From an uncultured Desulfuromonas sp. (lineage in GTDB: Bacteria; Desulfobacterota; Desulfuromonadia; Desulfuromonadales; Desulfuromonadaceae), in assembly GCF_963678835.1 (NCBI RefSeq), contig NZ_OY787469.1:2604001-2668000 (forward strand): a DNA stretch of 64,000 nt, written 5' to 3'. Position numbers and translations under genes: made by a program. Within the stretch, counting starts at the first letter, position 1, and each line of letters opens with the position of its first letter. Below are positions 37,615 through 46,762 of the stretch, piece after piece. Under the pieces are notes generated by a model. That model searched no databases, was not told the origin of the DNA, and was given only the letters and a program-made list of their open reading frames with translations.

Positions 37615-40600
37615 TTCGGGTGCACAGACACAGACCACGAACAAGAACACCGCAGCCAAACCACTGGCTATTATCGGTATCGGCTGCCTGTTTCCTCAGG
37701 CCAACGGCAAAGACGCTTACTGGGCCAACATCAAAGGTGCGGTTGACAGCATCACCGATGTTCCGGAAACCCACTGGCGCCCAGCGGATCTTTACGATCC
37801 CGACCCGAAAACACCCGATCATACCTACGGCAAACGGGGCGGTTTCCTTGATCCCATCGAATTCAACCCGATGGAATTCAGTATTCAGCCGAATATTCTT
37901 GAAGCCATTGACACCTCACAACTGCTTGGTCTGATTGCCGCGCGCGAAGCCTTGCGCGATGCCGGTTATGATCCGCAAAGCGATTTTGCCCGTGACCGCG
38001 TCAGTGTACTTCTCGGTGTCACCGGTGCCCTGGAAATGGTCATCCCCCTCGGTGCCCGTCTCGGTCATCCCCAATGGCGCAAAGCGCTCAAAGACGCCGG
38101 TGTCCCTGATGATGTTGCTCAGGAGGTCGTTGAACGGATTGCGGACTCCTATGTGCCCTGGCAGGAGAACTCCTTCCCCGGCCTGCTCGGTAACGTGGTT
38201 GCCGGACGGATCAGCAAGCAATTTGATCTCGGCGGCACCAACACTGTCGTTGATGCAGCCTGTGGCAGCTCTTTGAGCGCCGTGCACATGGCCGCTATGG
38301 AACTGGCCTGCGGGCGTAGCGACATGGTCATCACCGGTGGCATTGACACGTTTAATGACATCTTCATGTACACCTGTTTCAGCAAAACCCCGGCGCTGTC
38401 ACCGTCCAATCTGGTCCGCCCGTTTGATCACCAGTCCGACGGCACGTTGATCGGTGAAGGTTTGGGATTGATTGCCCTCAAGCGCTTGGAAGATGCCGAA
38501 CGCGACAACGATCATATTTACGCCGTTATCCGCGGTGTCGGCGCAGCCAGTGACGGCAAAGGCGGCGCCATTTACGAACCCAGTGCTTCCGGACAAAAAC
38601 GCACCTTGATCGATGCCTACCGCCAATCCCAGGTTGATCCACGCACGATCAGCCTTCTCGAAGCACATGGCACCGGCACCAAGGTCGGTGATGCCACCGA
38701 GATCAAAGCCCTGCGCGAAGTCTACGGCGAAAGCAATGGGTCTCCCTGGTGTGCTCTGGGGTCAGTGAAATCACAGATTGGCCACACCAAGGCGGCGGCC
38801 GGTTCCGCCGGTCTGATCAAAACAGCTTTGGCTCTGTATCACAAAATTCTGCCGTCCACCATTAATGTGGAGCAGCCGCAAGCCGTCATCACTGAAGGGA
38901 ACAGTCCGTTCTACGTTAACACGGTCACCCGTCCCTGGCTGGCCAACCCGAATCATCCGCGGCGTGCCGCCGTGAGTGCTTTCGGCTTCGGCGGCAGTAA
39001 CTTCCACTGCGTCCTTGAAGAGTACCTGAGCGAGCCGACCTGCTGCGATTTCAGTGACGCACCGCTGCTGTTTGCCTTATCCGGTCAGGACCGTTCCACA
39101 TTGGAAACCGCCCTTGATCAGCTTGCTTCAGCCCCTAAAGATGCTGTTCGTCGTCGGGCAGCGCAAAGCCGTCAGGCGTTCAATTCAAACGATCCACACC
39201 GTCTGCTGTTTGTCGTTGACAAGCCTGCTGATCTGCCTGGTGTCATCGGCAAAGCGAAAAAGGTGTTAACCACGCAAGCGCCCCTCAACGGCACCCCGCA
39301 GGGGATCTGGTATGGCCAGGGCCCGTCACAGGGAAAACTCGCCGTGCTGTTCCCCGGCCAGGGCGCCCAATACCTGCAGATGCTGGCCGACCTGTCGTGC
39401 CATGCACCACAACTTCTCGCCCAACTGCAGGATGGTGATGATGTACTGAGCCTCGACGATGGTACATCCCTGAGCAGCCTGATCTATCCTCACTCGTTGT
39501 TCAGCAGCGAGCAGCGCCAACAAGCCGAGCAGCGCTTGCAGGCAACACAACACGCCCAGCCTGCCATCGGCACGGTCAGCTTTGGTGCCTGGAACTATCT
39601 GCGCAACCATTACGGCCTTGAAGCTCAGGCGTTTGCCGGGCACAGCTATGGTGAATTGACGGCCCTGTGTGCGGCCGGCTGCTATGGCAGCGACGACCTG
39701 TTGCGCCTGTCTCACTTGCGCGGCACCCTGATGGCCGGCGACGGCAGCGATAAAGGCACCATGCTGGCCGTTTCCGCACCCTTGGATGAGATCGAACAGA
39801 TGATTCGCGAGGAGAATCTGTGTCTGGTGCTGGCCAATCACAACACCCCGAATCAGGGCGTCCTTTCTGGAGAGCGTGAAGAGATTTCCCGCGCCGAAAC
39901 ATTGTGCAAACAACGCAAAATGCGTTGCACACCTCTCGATGTGGCGGCAGCATTCCACAGCCCATTGGTGGCGGCAGCGTCCAAACCGTTCCACAAAGCG
40001 TTGCAGGAGATTGACGTCCAGGTGCCGCAGTGCGCCGTTTATGCCAATAAAACCGCTCTGACCTACCCTCAGGAACCGGGACAGATCACCACCCTTCTGG
40101 CTGAACAGATCGCCAGTCCAGTCAAGTTTGTCCGCCAGATTGAACAGATGTATGCCGATGGCTTCACCACGTTCTTCGAAGTCGGCCCTGGAGCCCGCCT
40201 GACCGGAATGGTGAAAAAGATTCTCGCCGACAAAGAGGTTCAGACCATTGCCTTGGACGCCTCCAACGGTAAACGCTCCGGCTTGGGCGATCTGGCCAAA
40301 GCCCTGGTGCAACTGGCCGCGTTGGGCTGTTCTATTGACCTGAGTCGTTGGGATGACCAGTTTGTTACCCGGATGGAGAAATTGCCGGAACCAAAACCGG
40401 CCAAAATGACGGTAACACTGACCGGGGCCAACTACGTGAAAGAGAAACCGGCACGCCCGGCCAGCAAACGTCATCTCGTTGATGCCGACCAGATTCCGAC
40501 ACCGACACCAGTCGCTCAGCCAACAACGCAATCCGTCGTATCTCATGCCAGCAGTGACGATGTTGCGGCATTGAAATCTCTGCAAGAGAACATGGCCGTT

Positions 40601-43600
40601 CTGCAACAGATGCAGGAAGATACCGCCCGACTCCATCAGAAGTTTCTTGAAGGTCAGGCCGCTGCCGTAGATACCATGCGCGTCCTGATGGATCAGCAAC
40701 AACCGACGATGGCCGCAACACGCCCGTCTACGCCACCAGCAGCAGTACCCAAGGCCCCTCAAGCACCACGCATGACAGCGCCTCAGCCCTCTGCTGCTCG
40801 CCCCGTGTCTCAGCCCGCGCCCCAGCCAAGCGCTGAACCGGGCAATAGCGTGCAAGACGCTCTGCTTGATGTTGTTGCCGAGAAGACCGGTTATCCGCAG
40901 GAGATGCTGGAACTCGATATGAGTCTTGATGCTGATCTGGGCATTGATTCGATTAAACGGGTTGAAATCCTTTCTGCCCTGCAGGAAGCGGTCCCCGGTT
41001 TGCCGGCGGTTCAGCCGGAACAACTCGGCAGCCTGGAAACGTTGCGCCAGATCGTCGAAGCCCTGGGTGCGGTTGACCTGTCCGCGCCGCAAGTTGTGGC
41101 CGCAGCGACAGCCGCAGCTTCAGGCTCAGACACCAATGTTCAAACCGCTCTGCTCGATGTTGTTGCCGAGAAAACCGGCTATCCGCAGGAGATGCTGGAA
41201 CTCGATATGAGCCTTGATGCCGACCTGGGCATTGATTCGATTAAACGGGTTGAGATCCTTTCCGCGTTGCAGGAAGCGGTTCCCGGTCTTCCGGCGGTTC
41301 AACCGGAGCAACTCGGCAGCCTGGAAACATTGCGCCAGATCGTCGAAGCCCTGGGTGCGGTTGACCTGTCCGCGCCTGCACAAGCCGTGGCCGCAGCGCC
41401 ACCTGCAGCGTCAGGCTCAGCCACAAATGTTCAGGCTGCCCTACTCGATGTTGTCGCCGAGAAAACCGGTTATCCCCAGGAGATGCTGGAACTGGACATG
41501 AGTCTCGATGCCGACCTGGGCATCGATTCGATTAAACGGGTCGAAATCCTGTCTGCGTTGCAGGAAGCGGTCCCCGGTCTCCCTGCGGTCCAACCCGAAC
41601 AACTGGGAAGCTTGGAAACGCTGCGTCAGATTGTCGACGCCTTAGGAGCAACAGATACACCACAACCACCTGCTGCGATTAATCAAGCGCCGCCTTCGGC
41701 GCCATCCGCCAGCACAACAGCCAAGTCTGTTCAGGAGGCCTTGATTGCCGTTGTCGCTGACAAAACCGGCTACCCGCAGGACATGCTCGAACTGGATATG
41801 AGCCTCGATGCCGATTTGGGGATTGATTCGATCAAGAGGGTTGAAATCCTCTCTGCGCTGCAGGAAGCGATCCCTGAACTTCCCGCCGTTCAACCGGAGC
41901 AACTCGGCAGTCTGGAAACCTTGCGTCAGATTGTTGAAGCGCTGACCCAACAGGCTCCCGGCGCTGAGGAGCAAACGGCAACGCAGACCCCGGTCGTCAC
42001 GACGGAAACGCCTGCAGTTCCCTCCCCGTCTCAGGTCAGCTCGCAACCTGTCGCGCCTGCGACCGTGAAGGAATCTGATCCGAATGCAACGGTGCGCCGC
42101 GAAGTGATTCAACTCGATGTGGTCGGCCAACAACGCCAGCCATACACTCTGAGCACCAATGCTCCGCTGTGGTTGGTCGATGATTGCTCGTCTCTGGTGC
42201 CGACCCTGGCCACCACATTGAAGGGCGAAGGCTATCCGGTCAAGATCGTCAGTCCGACCCAGACGGAAGTCCCGGATCAACTTGCCGGTTTGGTTATCAT
42301 TGCTCCGGAAATCGGCACGGACAGTCACTTTCTCCGTGACGCCTTTTCCCTGGTCCAACGTTGTGCACCGGCTCTGAAAAAGCAATCTGCACAACAAAGC
42401 GCCTGCCTGGTCACCGTGTCACGCCTTGATGGCCAATGCGGGTTCGGCAGCCAGAGTCTATTGCGTGATCCATTGTCTGGAGCTTTGGCGGGCTTATGCA
42501 AAACCGCCCGTCTCGAATGGCCGGAACTCACGTGTAAGGCGATCGACGTCAGTGACGGCTTGACAGAAAAAGAGCTGTGCACGGCGCTGATTGATGAGCT
42601 TCTCTTGATCGGTCCGATTGAAATCGGCATCAACCGTGAGGGACTGACAACACCGGTTCTGGTCGATACACCGCTACCTGAAGACAGCGACTCCATTCAA
42701 ATGACAGGCGATGACATTGTTGTCATCAGTGGCGGTGCCCGCGGTGTAACGGCTGAGGTGGCCACCCACCTGGCTCAGTGTGGGCAGCCGACCCTGCTGC
42801 TGCTTGGTCGCAGTGCTTTGCCTGACGTCGAGCCCGACTGGCTGGCGGCAGCGCACACGGATGCGGATATCAAACGAACCTTGATGGAACATGCCGAAGC
42901 ACCGCTTAAACCACGCGAGCTCAATGAGCAATGCACACGGGTACTGCAACAGCGCGAATTGACGGCCAACCTCGACCGATTGCGTCAGGCCGGGTCCAAA
43001 GTGATCTACAAAGCCCTTGATATCCGCGACGAAAAAGCGGTCGCAGAGGCACTTGACGAAGCCCGGCAACAAGGCACGATCCGTGGCATAATTCACGGTG
43101 CCGGCGTTCTGGCGGACCGCAAAATTATCGATAAAACCCTCGATCAATTCGACCAGGTCTATTCCACCAAAGTAGCGGGGTTACAGGCATTGTTGCACGC
43201 CAGTGAAAGCGATCCGTTGCGTTTTATTGTGCTGTTTTCGTCGTCAACCGGCCGTTTTGGCCGCGTTGGTCAGGTTGATTATGCCATGGCCAATGAGGTG
43301 CTGAACAAAACTGCCCAGGCTCTGTCCCGCCAGAAAACAGACTGTCGCGTTCTGGCAATCAACTGGGGGCCTTGGGACGGCGGCATGGTCACACCGGCCC
43401 TGAAAAAGATCTTTGCCGATGAGGGCATAGATGTAATCGACCTGGCTGCGGGTTCCCGCTATCTGTTACAAGAGCTGAACCGCCAGGATGGCCAGGTTGA
43501 GATTGTGATCCTCGGTGATCGCAAAACACCCCGCGATGATGACGATGAGAAAGCGGAAACATCGGTTGATCTGAGTGCCGGCCCGATTACCGAATGCTAT

Positions 43601-44449
43601 CCAGAGCTGGCCTTGACGCTTCAGGTCAGCCCCCAATCGATGGCCGTGCTGCAAGATCATGTCATTGATGGCATGGCGGTTGTACCAACGGCGTTGATTA
43701 TTGAATGGATGGCCCATGGTGCCATGCACAATTATCCCGGCATGCAGTTTATCGGCTTTGACAACCTGCGGATTTTCAAAGGAATTCGCCTGACAGCAGA
43801 CGAAGAATACGATGTGGAGTTGCGTAATCAACAGGGCCGCTTCGAAGAGGACCTGTTGCGTATCCCCATGCAAATTGTTGCGGCCAACTCCAAGCGGGTT
43901 CACGCCAGTGGCGATATTCTGCTGTCTTCGTTTCGTGAATTGACACCGCCGACCATAACACAGGTCTCCGTCAAGAGGGATCAGGCTCAATCTCACCAGC
44001 AGATTTACGCTTCGGGCCAGCTGTTCCACGGCACGCTTCTCCAAGGAATCCAACAGATAACGGGAGAAGGGCCGGAAGGGATCGTCGGTGTTGCCGAATC
44101 AGCCCCCTCGCCGCAACAATGGGTGGCGTCACCCTTGCGTTATGACTGGTTGACCGACCCGATGGTCCTTGATAGCAGCTTTCAAATGATGATTTTGTGG
44201 TGTTTTGCAGAGAAAAAACAGGGCTCATTGCCGATGTTCGCCGGGCACTATCGCCAATACCGTGAATCCTTTGGCACAACCCCGATCCACATTCAGTGTC
44301 GGGTGGTCAAGCAAAGCGGTCAGGTGATCGAAGCCGATATCGACTTTATCGACGCGAATACACGAGAGGTCGTCGCCCGGCTTGAAGGTTATCAATGCAC
44401 CATGACGCCGACCCTGGAACAGTCCTTTGCCAATAACACCTTACTCTAA
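37607..44449 (+). CDS. pfaA: PfaA-like multidomain polyketide/fatty-acid synthase (KS-AT-4xACP-KR-DH)
   Basis: This iterative type I synthase has 2280 residues. KS: residues about 15-480, active Cys219 in DAACGSS, plus EAHGTGTKVGDATE and KSQIGHTKAA. AT: about 575-880 with FPGQGAQY and Ser680 in GHSYGE. Four ACPs: about 1082-1455, each with LGIDSIKRVEIL (pantetheine serines 1115, 1211, 1308, 1408). KR: about 1700-1960 with SGGARGVTAEVA and Tyr1892. DH double hotdog: about 1985-2270 with H2018 (HxxxGxxxxP) and D2189 (LDSSFQ). GTG 37607 follows AAGGAG and overlaps pfaD. The domain order matches PfaA of PUFA synthases, but no PfaB, PfaC or PfaE partner is next to it, so the product is unknown and possibly a different secondary lipid. 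Confidence 0.92.
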   Translation: MTDSGAQTQTTNKNTAAKPLAIIGIGCLFPQANGKDAYWANIKGAVDSITDVPETHWRPADLYDPDPKTPDHTYGKRGGFLDPIEFNPMEFSIQPNILEAIDTSQLLGLIAAREALRDAGYDPQSDFARDRVSVLLGVTGALEMVIPLGARLGHPQWRKALKDAGVPDDVAQEVVERIADSYVPWQENSFPGLLGNVVAGRISKQFDLGGTNTVVDAACGSSLSAVHMAAMELACGRSDMVITGGIDTFNDIFMYTCFSKTPALSPSNLVRPFDHQSDGTLIGEGLGLIALKRLEDAERDNDHIYAVIRGVGAASDGKGGAIYEPSASGQKRTLIDAYRQSQVDPRTISLLEAHGTGTKVGDATEIKALREVYGESNGSPWCALGSVKSQIGHTKAAAGSAGLIKTALALYHKILPSTINVEQPQAVITEGNSPFYVNTVTRPWLANPNHPRRAAVSAFGFGGSNFHCVLEEYLSEPTCCDFSDAPLLFALSGQDRSTLETALDQLASAPKDAVRRRAAQSRQAFNSNDPHRLLFVVDKPADLPGVIGKAKKVLTTQAPLNGTPQGIWYGQGPSQGKLAVLFPGQGAQYLQMLADLSCHAPQLLAQLQDGDDVLSLDDGTSLSSLIYPHSLFSSEQRQQAEQRLQATQHAQPAIGTVSFGAWNYLRNHYGLEAQAFAGHSYGELTALCAAGCYGSDDLLRLSHLRGTLMAGDGSDKGTMLAVSAPLDEIEQMIREENLCLVLANHNTPNQGVLSGEREEISRAETLCKQRKMRCTPLDVAAAFHSPLVAAASKPFHKALQEIDVQVPQCAVYANKTALTYPQEPGQITTLLAEQIASPVKFVRQIEQMYADGFTTFFEVGPGARLTGMVKKILADKEVQTIALDASNGKRSGLGDLAKALVQLAALGCSIDLSRWDDQFVTRMEKLPEPKPAKMTVTLTGANYVKEKPARPASKRHLVDADQIPTPTPVAQPTTQSVVSHASSDDVAALKSLQENMAVLQQMQEDTARLHQKFLEGQAAAVDTMRVLMDQQQPTMAATRPSTPPAAVPKAPQAPRMTAPQPSAARPVSQPAPQPSAEPGNSVQDALLDVVAEKTGYPQEMLELDMSLDADLGIDSIKRVEILSALQEAVPGLPAVQPEQLGSLETLRQIVEALGAVDLSAPQVVAAATAAASGSDTNVQTALLDVVAEKTGYPQEMLELDMSLDADLGIDSIKRVEILSALQEAVPGLPAVQPEQLGSLETLRQIVEALGAVDLSAPAQAVAAAPPAASGSATNVQAALLDVVAEKTGYPQEMLELDMSLDADLGIDSIKRVEILSALQEAVPGLPAVQPEQLGSLETLRQIVDALGATDTPQPPAAINQAPPSAPSASTTAKSVQEALIAVVADKTGYPQDMLELDMSLDADLGIDSIKRVEILSALQEAIPELPAVQPEQLGSLETLRQIVEALTQQAPGAEEQTATQTPVVTTETPAVPSPSQVSSQPVAPATVKESDPNATVRREVIQLDVVGQQRQPYTLSTNAPLWLVDDCSSLVPTLATTLKGEGYPVKIVSPTQTEVPDQLAGLVIIAPEIGTDSHFLRDAFSLVQRCAPALKKQSAQQSACLVTVSRLDGQCGFGSQSLLRDPLSGALAGLCKTARLEWPELTCKAIDVSDGLTEKELCTALIDELLLIGPIEIGINREGLTTPVLVDTPLPEDSDSIQMTGDDIVVISGGARGVTAEVATHLAQCGQPTLLLLGRSALPDVEPDWLAAAHTDADIKRTLMEHAEAPLKPRELNEQCTRVLQQRELTANLDRLRQAGSKVIYKALDIRDEKAVAEALDEARQQGTIRGIIHGAGVLADRKIIDKTLDQFDQVYSTKVAGLQALLHASESDPLRFIVLFSSSTGRFGRVGQVDYAMANEVLNKTAQALSRQKTDCRVLAINWGPWDGGMVTPALKKIFADEGIDVIDLAAGSRYLLQELNRQDGQVEIVILGDRKTPRDDDDEKAETSVDLSAGPITECYPELALTLQVSPQSMAVLQDHVIDGMAVVPTALIIEWMAHGAMHNYPGMQFIGFDNLRIFKGIRLTADEEYDVELRNQQGRFEEDLLRIPMQIVAANSKRVHASGDILLSSFRELTPPTITQVSVKRDQAQSHQQIYASGQLFHGTLLQGIQQITGEGPEGIVGVAESAPSPQQWVASPLRYDWLTDPMVLDSSFQMMILWCFAEKKQGSLPMFAGHYRQYRESFGTTPIHIQCRVVKQSGQVIEADIDFIDANTREVVARLEGYQCTMTPTLEQSFANNTLL
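40850..41950 (+). repeat. Four tandem ACP-coding repeats
   Basis: Units begin at 40850, 41138, 41429 and 41729 (spacings 288, 291 and 300 bp). Units 1-3 are nearly identical in DNA over about 240 bp; unit 4 is more diverged. Ala/Pro-rich linkers separate them. Confidence 0.92.
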
Positions 44450-44456
44450 CACGCTG

Positions 44457-44488
44457 TTGAAAATCCCTTAATGGGGCTTCATTTCAAG
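44457..44488. repeat. Inverted repeat TTGAAAATCCC / GGGGCTTCATTTCAA
   Basis: Imperfect palindrome just after the synthase stop. It resembles the palindromes at 34065 and near 34479 and may belong to one dispersed family. Confidence 0.5.
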
Positions 44489-44499
44489 ATTGTTCTCAT

Positions 44500-44527
44500 A
44501 AAAAGCCCGGGTTTATCCGGGCTTTTT
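44500..44527. terminator. Bidirectional-type terminator after pfaA
   Basis: AAAAAGCCCGG pairs with CCGGGCTTTTT around a six-base loop. A/T tracts on both sides allow action on either strand. It separates the synthase from the DUF89 gene. Confidence 0.85.
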
Positions 44528-44544
44528 GATTGGATGTCCGTGCT

Positions 44545-45402
44545 ATGAAAACATCTCACCGTTGCTTGCCGTGTTTTATTGAACAAACCCTGAGTGTGCT
44601 GCGCATGACCGCGGCAACACCACAACAGACCGAAACGGTTCTGCGTCAGGCCTTGTCCCTGCTCAGTCAAATCGATTTTGACGCCACACCGCCACAGACC
44701 GCCCGCCTGCTGCACGCGCTCATCCGTGAGAAATTAGACCACCCGGATCCCTACGCCGACGAAAAAAGGCGTTATCAGACACTGGCCCTGCAACTCTATC
44801 CCCAGCTCCAACAACAGGTGAAAGAGAGTGTCGACCCGCTGGTGACGGCTTTAAAGCTATCCATTGCCGGAAACAGCATTGATCATGGAGTGTATCACGC
44901 CATGGATGAGGCGCGCGCTCTGCAGGCCATCGATAGCGCCCTGCATCTGCCCCTGGTCGGTGATGTAGAATGGCTGCGTCGCGAAATTAACGCGGCTGAG
45001 TCGATTCTGTTTTTGGCCGACAATGCCGGCGAAATCGTCCTGGATCGTCTGCTCATCGAGCAGATGCCGTTGCACAAAACAACTGTCGTGGTTCGCGGCA
45101 AACCAATTATCAACGACGCACTGTACGCCGAAGCCCGTCAGGCGGGTTTAACAGAAATTGTTCGCGTCATGGACAACGGTGACAACACTCCCGGCACCGA
45201 CCTGCTCCAGTGCCGACCGGAAGTGTGCAACGCGTTCGATACGGCCGACCTGATCCTTGCCAAGGGACAGGGAAATTACGAGACACTCAGCGACACAGAT
45301 GCCAATATTGTCTTTCTCCTCAAAGCCAAGTGTCCGGTGGTCGCAGAACATATTGGTTGCCAGCTCAACGATGCTCTAATCTTGCCGCGACAACATTGTT
45401 AA
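44545..45402 (+). CDS. DUF89 (ARMT1-like) damage-control phosphatase-family protein
   Basis: The protein has 285 residues starting MKTSHRCLPCFIEQTL, a CxxC-containing opening typical of bacterial DUF89 proteins. The core has LFLADNAGEIVLDRLLIEQM (metal-site D-N-A-G-E), VVVRGKPIINDA, RVMDNGDNTPGTDL and LILAKGQGNYETLSD, all family motifs. DUF89 proteins are metal-dependent phosphatases that clear damaged sugar or coenzyme phosphates; the substrate is unknown here. It is not clearly linked to the neighbouring operons. Confidence 0.88.
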   Translation: MKTSHRCLPCFIEQTLSVLRMTAATPQQTETVLRQALSLLSQIDFDATPPQTARLLHALIREKLDHPDPYADEKRRYQTLALQLYPQLQQQVKESVDPLVTALKLSIAGNSIDHGVYHAMDEARALQAIDSALHLPLVGDVEWLRREINAAESILFLADNAGEIVLDRLLIEQMPLHKTTVVVRGKPIINDALYAEARQAGLTEIVRVMDNGDNTPGTDLLQCRPEVCNAFDTADLILAKGQGNYETLSDTDANIVFLLKAKCPVVAEHIGCQLNDALILPRQHC

Positions 45403-45417
45403 ATCGTATTATCTATA

Positions 45418-45446
45418 TTGACAAAAATTAACAGCCTCTATAACAT
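45418..45446 (+). promoter_or_regulatory. Promoter of the riboswitch-controlled signalling genes
   Basis: TTGACA (45418-45423) is followed by TATAAC (45439-45444, spacer 15) or, with the ideal 17-base spacer, TAACAT (45441-45446). The implied start lies a few bases before the riboswitch. Confidence 0.6.
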
Positions 45447-45459
45447 CCCCACCACCATA

Positions 45460-45560
45460 AGACTCACCCATGTAAGATATAGGCAAAACCGAAGCGATTC
45501 GGTGACGCAAAGCCACGGGTCCACAACTGGATCGCCGGGTTGCTCAATAGGTGGAGCTCT
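45460..45560 (+). promoter_or_regulatory. GEMM-I cyclic-di-nucleotide riboswitch (predicted c-di-GMP class I)
   Basis: Conserved core: AGGCAAAACC (45481-45490); helix P2 CCGAA/TTCGG capped by the GNRA tetraloop GCGA (45494-45497); joining strand GACGCAAAGCC (45504-45514); P3 GGTCC/GGATC (45518-45533); then GCCGGGTTGC (45534-45543). Aligned to the Vibrio Vc2 aptamer, the specificity base equivalent to G20 is G (45483) and A47 is 45509. This predicts c-di-GMP rather than cGAMP recognition, since cGAMP-type Geobacter relatives have A at position 20. It lies about 120 bases upstream of a histidine kinase start. No clear intrinsic terminator follows; TCCTGT (45603-45608) could mask ACAGGA (45666-45671) at the ribosome site. 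Confidence 0.88.
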
Positions 45561-45680
45561 CTCATCACTGTGATAAACAGACACTGACTTCAATGGCTGG
45601 CGTCCTGTTTCTTTCACACGCCCTTTGCGTCTTGCCCTATCAACGATAACCACGTGTTGCCTTTGACAGGAGCAGTGACC

Positions 45681-46762
45681 ATGGCTCATCATCCATGTCG
45701 CGAAAATGACATCTGTCCGATCGGAAAAGGCGCCTGCCCAGGCGTATGCATCTTTGCCGATATTTTTGAAGACATCAATCTGGGAATAATGGTCTTTGAC
45801 CTGGAACATGAAAAAATCGCTTTTTGCAACCCTGCTGCCGAAAAACTGCTTACACCACAGCTCAATATTGAGGATTATCTGTCCCTCAAAGAACACCTGT
45901 TTAAAGATCTTGCGGACGACCTTCCGCTAAGTGCGCCCGTTTCATCGTCTTTTCAATTCTATAACAAAGTACTGGGTTATTCGGTTTACCCAATCTCCGC
46001 CAACCGCTTTTTGTGGGTGTTTATTCAGGACATCACGGAAAAGATACGCCTGGAATCCATCTCTGATGCCGTGAACACCATGGATAATCTTGGCTATGTC
46101 TTTTCCGGAATTCGCCATGAAATCGGTAATCCGATCAATTCAGCCAAGATGGCCCTGAGTGTTCTCAAAGATAATTTTGCCACTTTTCCAATGACACGGT
46201 TCTCGAATTTATCGACCGTTCTCTGGACGAACTGAAGCGGGTGGAATTTCTGCTGAAAAGCTTACGTAATATCAACATGTACGAAACCCCGGATCTGTCC
46301 CATATCAATCTGTCCCATTTCCTGGACAACTTTATCTCCTTGGCGTGGTCTGACTTCTCAGACAAGGGGATCTGCATCAACACCGATTTTCACCTTAAGG
46401 CCAAATGGGCCTATGTCGATCCACGCCCCTTGCAACAGGTGCTATTAAATATTTTCACCAATGCTGCCGATGCCCTTGAAAACAGGGAGCCCAAAACCAT
46501 TGAGCTGTGTACCCGCCTCAATCACGGTTTTATCTGGATTCATATTACCGATTCAGGGTGCGGTATTGCTGAAAAAGAGCTCAACAATCTGTTCAAACCA
46601 TTCTTTACCCTCAAACCACAGGGCACCGGACTGGGCCTGGTTATTTGTCGCAAAATGCTGGCGCGGATGAACTGCACCATCGAAATCACCAGTGAAGAAA
46701 ACATCGGGACCACCGTGTCAATTTCAATTCCGGAGGGTTGCAGTGACACCTTGCTCGGCTAA
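45681..46762 (+). pseudogene. PAS-domain histidine kinase, frameshifted
   Basis: The first part (45681-46235) encodes a Cys-rich head, a PAS-like domain (GIMVFDLEHEKIAFCNPAAEKLL) and the phospho-acceptor region GIRHEIGNPINSAKMAL. It then runs out of frame after NFATFP. The second part continues in another frame as NDTVLEFIDRSLDELKRVEF and a complete HATPase_c domain (LLNIFTNAADALE, DSGCGI, GTGLGLVICRKML) to 46762. One missing base, most simply in the T run at 46184-46187, explains it. Either this is a real inactivating mutation or a sequence error. It overlaps the downstream activator gene and should be its partner kinase. CAGGAG precedes ATG 45681. Confidence 0.85.

Noticed and set aside
39326-41092. 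Long minus-strand frame (588 codons) opposite the synthase gene
   Set aside because: It lies wholly inside the strongly supported pfaA gene, has His/Arg/Gln-rich low-quality protein and no family resemblance; an antisense shadow of biased codon use.
35989-45402. Complete EPA/DHA (pfaABCDE) gene cluster
   Set aside because: Only PfaD and PfaA homologues are present; the following gene is DUF89 and both sides have terminators.
46184-46187. Programmed frameshift in the histidine kinase
   Set aside because: The T run is only four bases, no slippery heptamer or clear downstream structure was seen, and histidine kinases do not normally need it.
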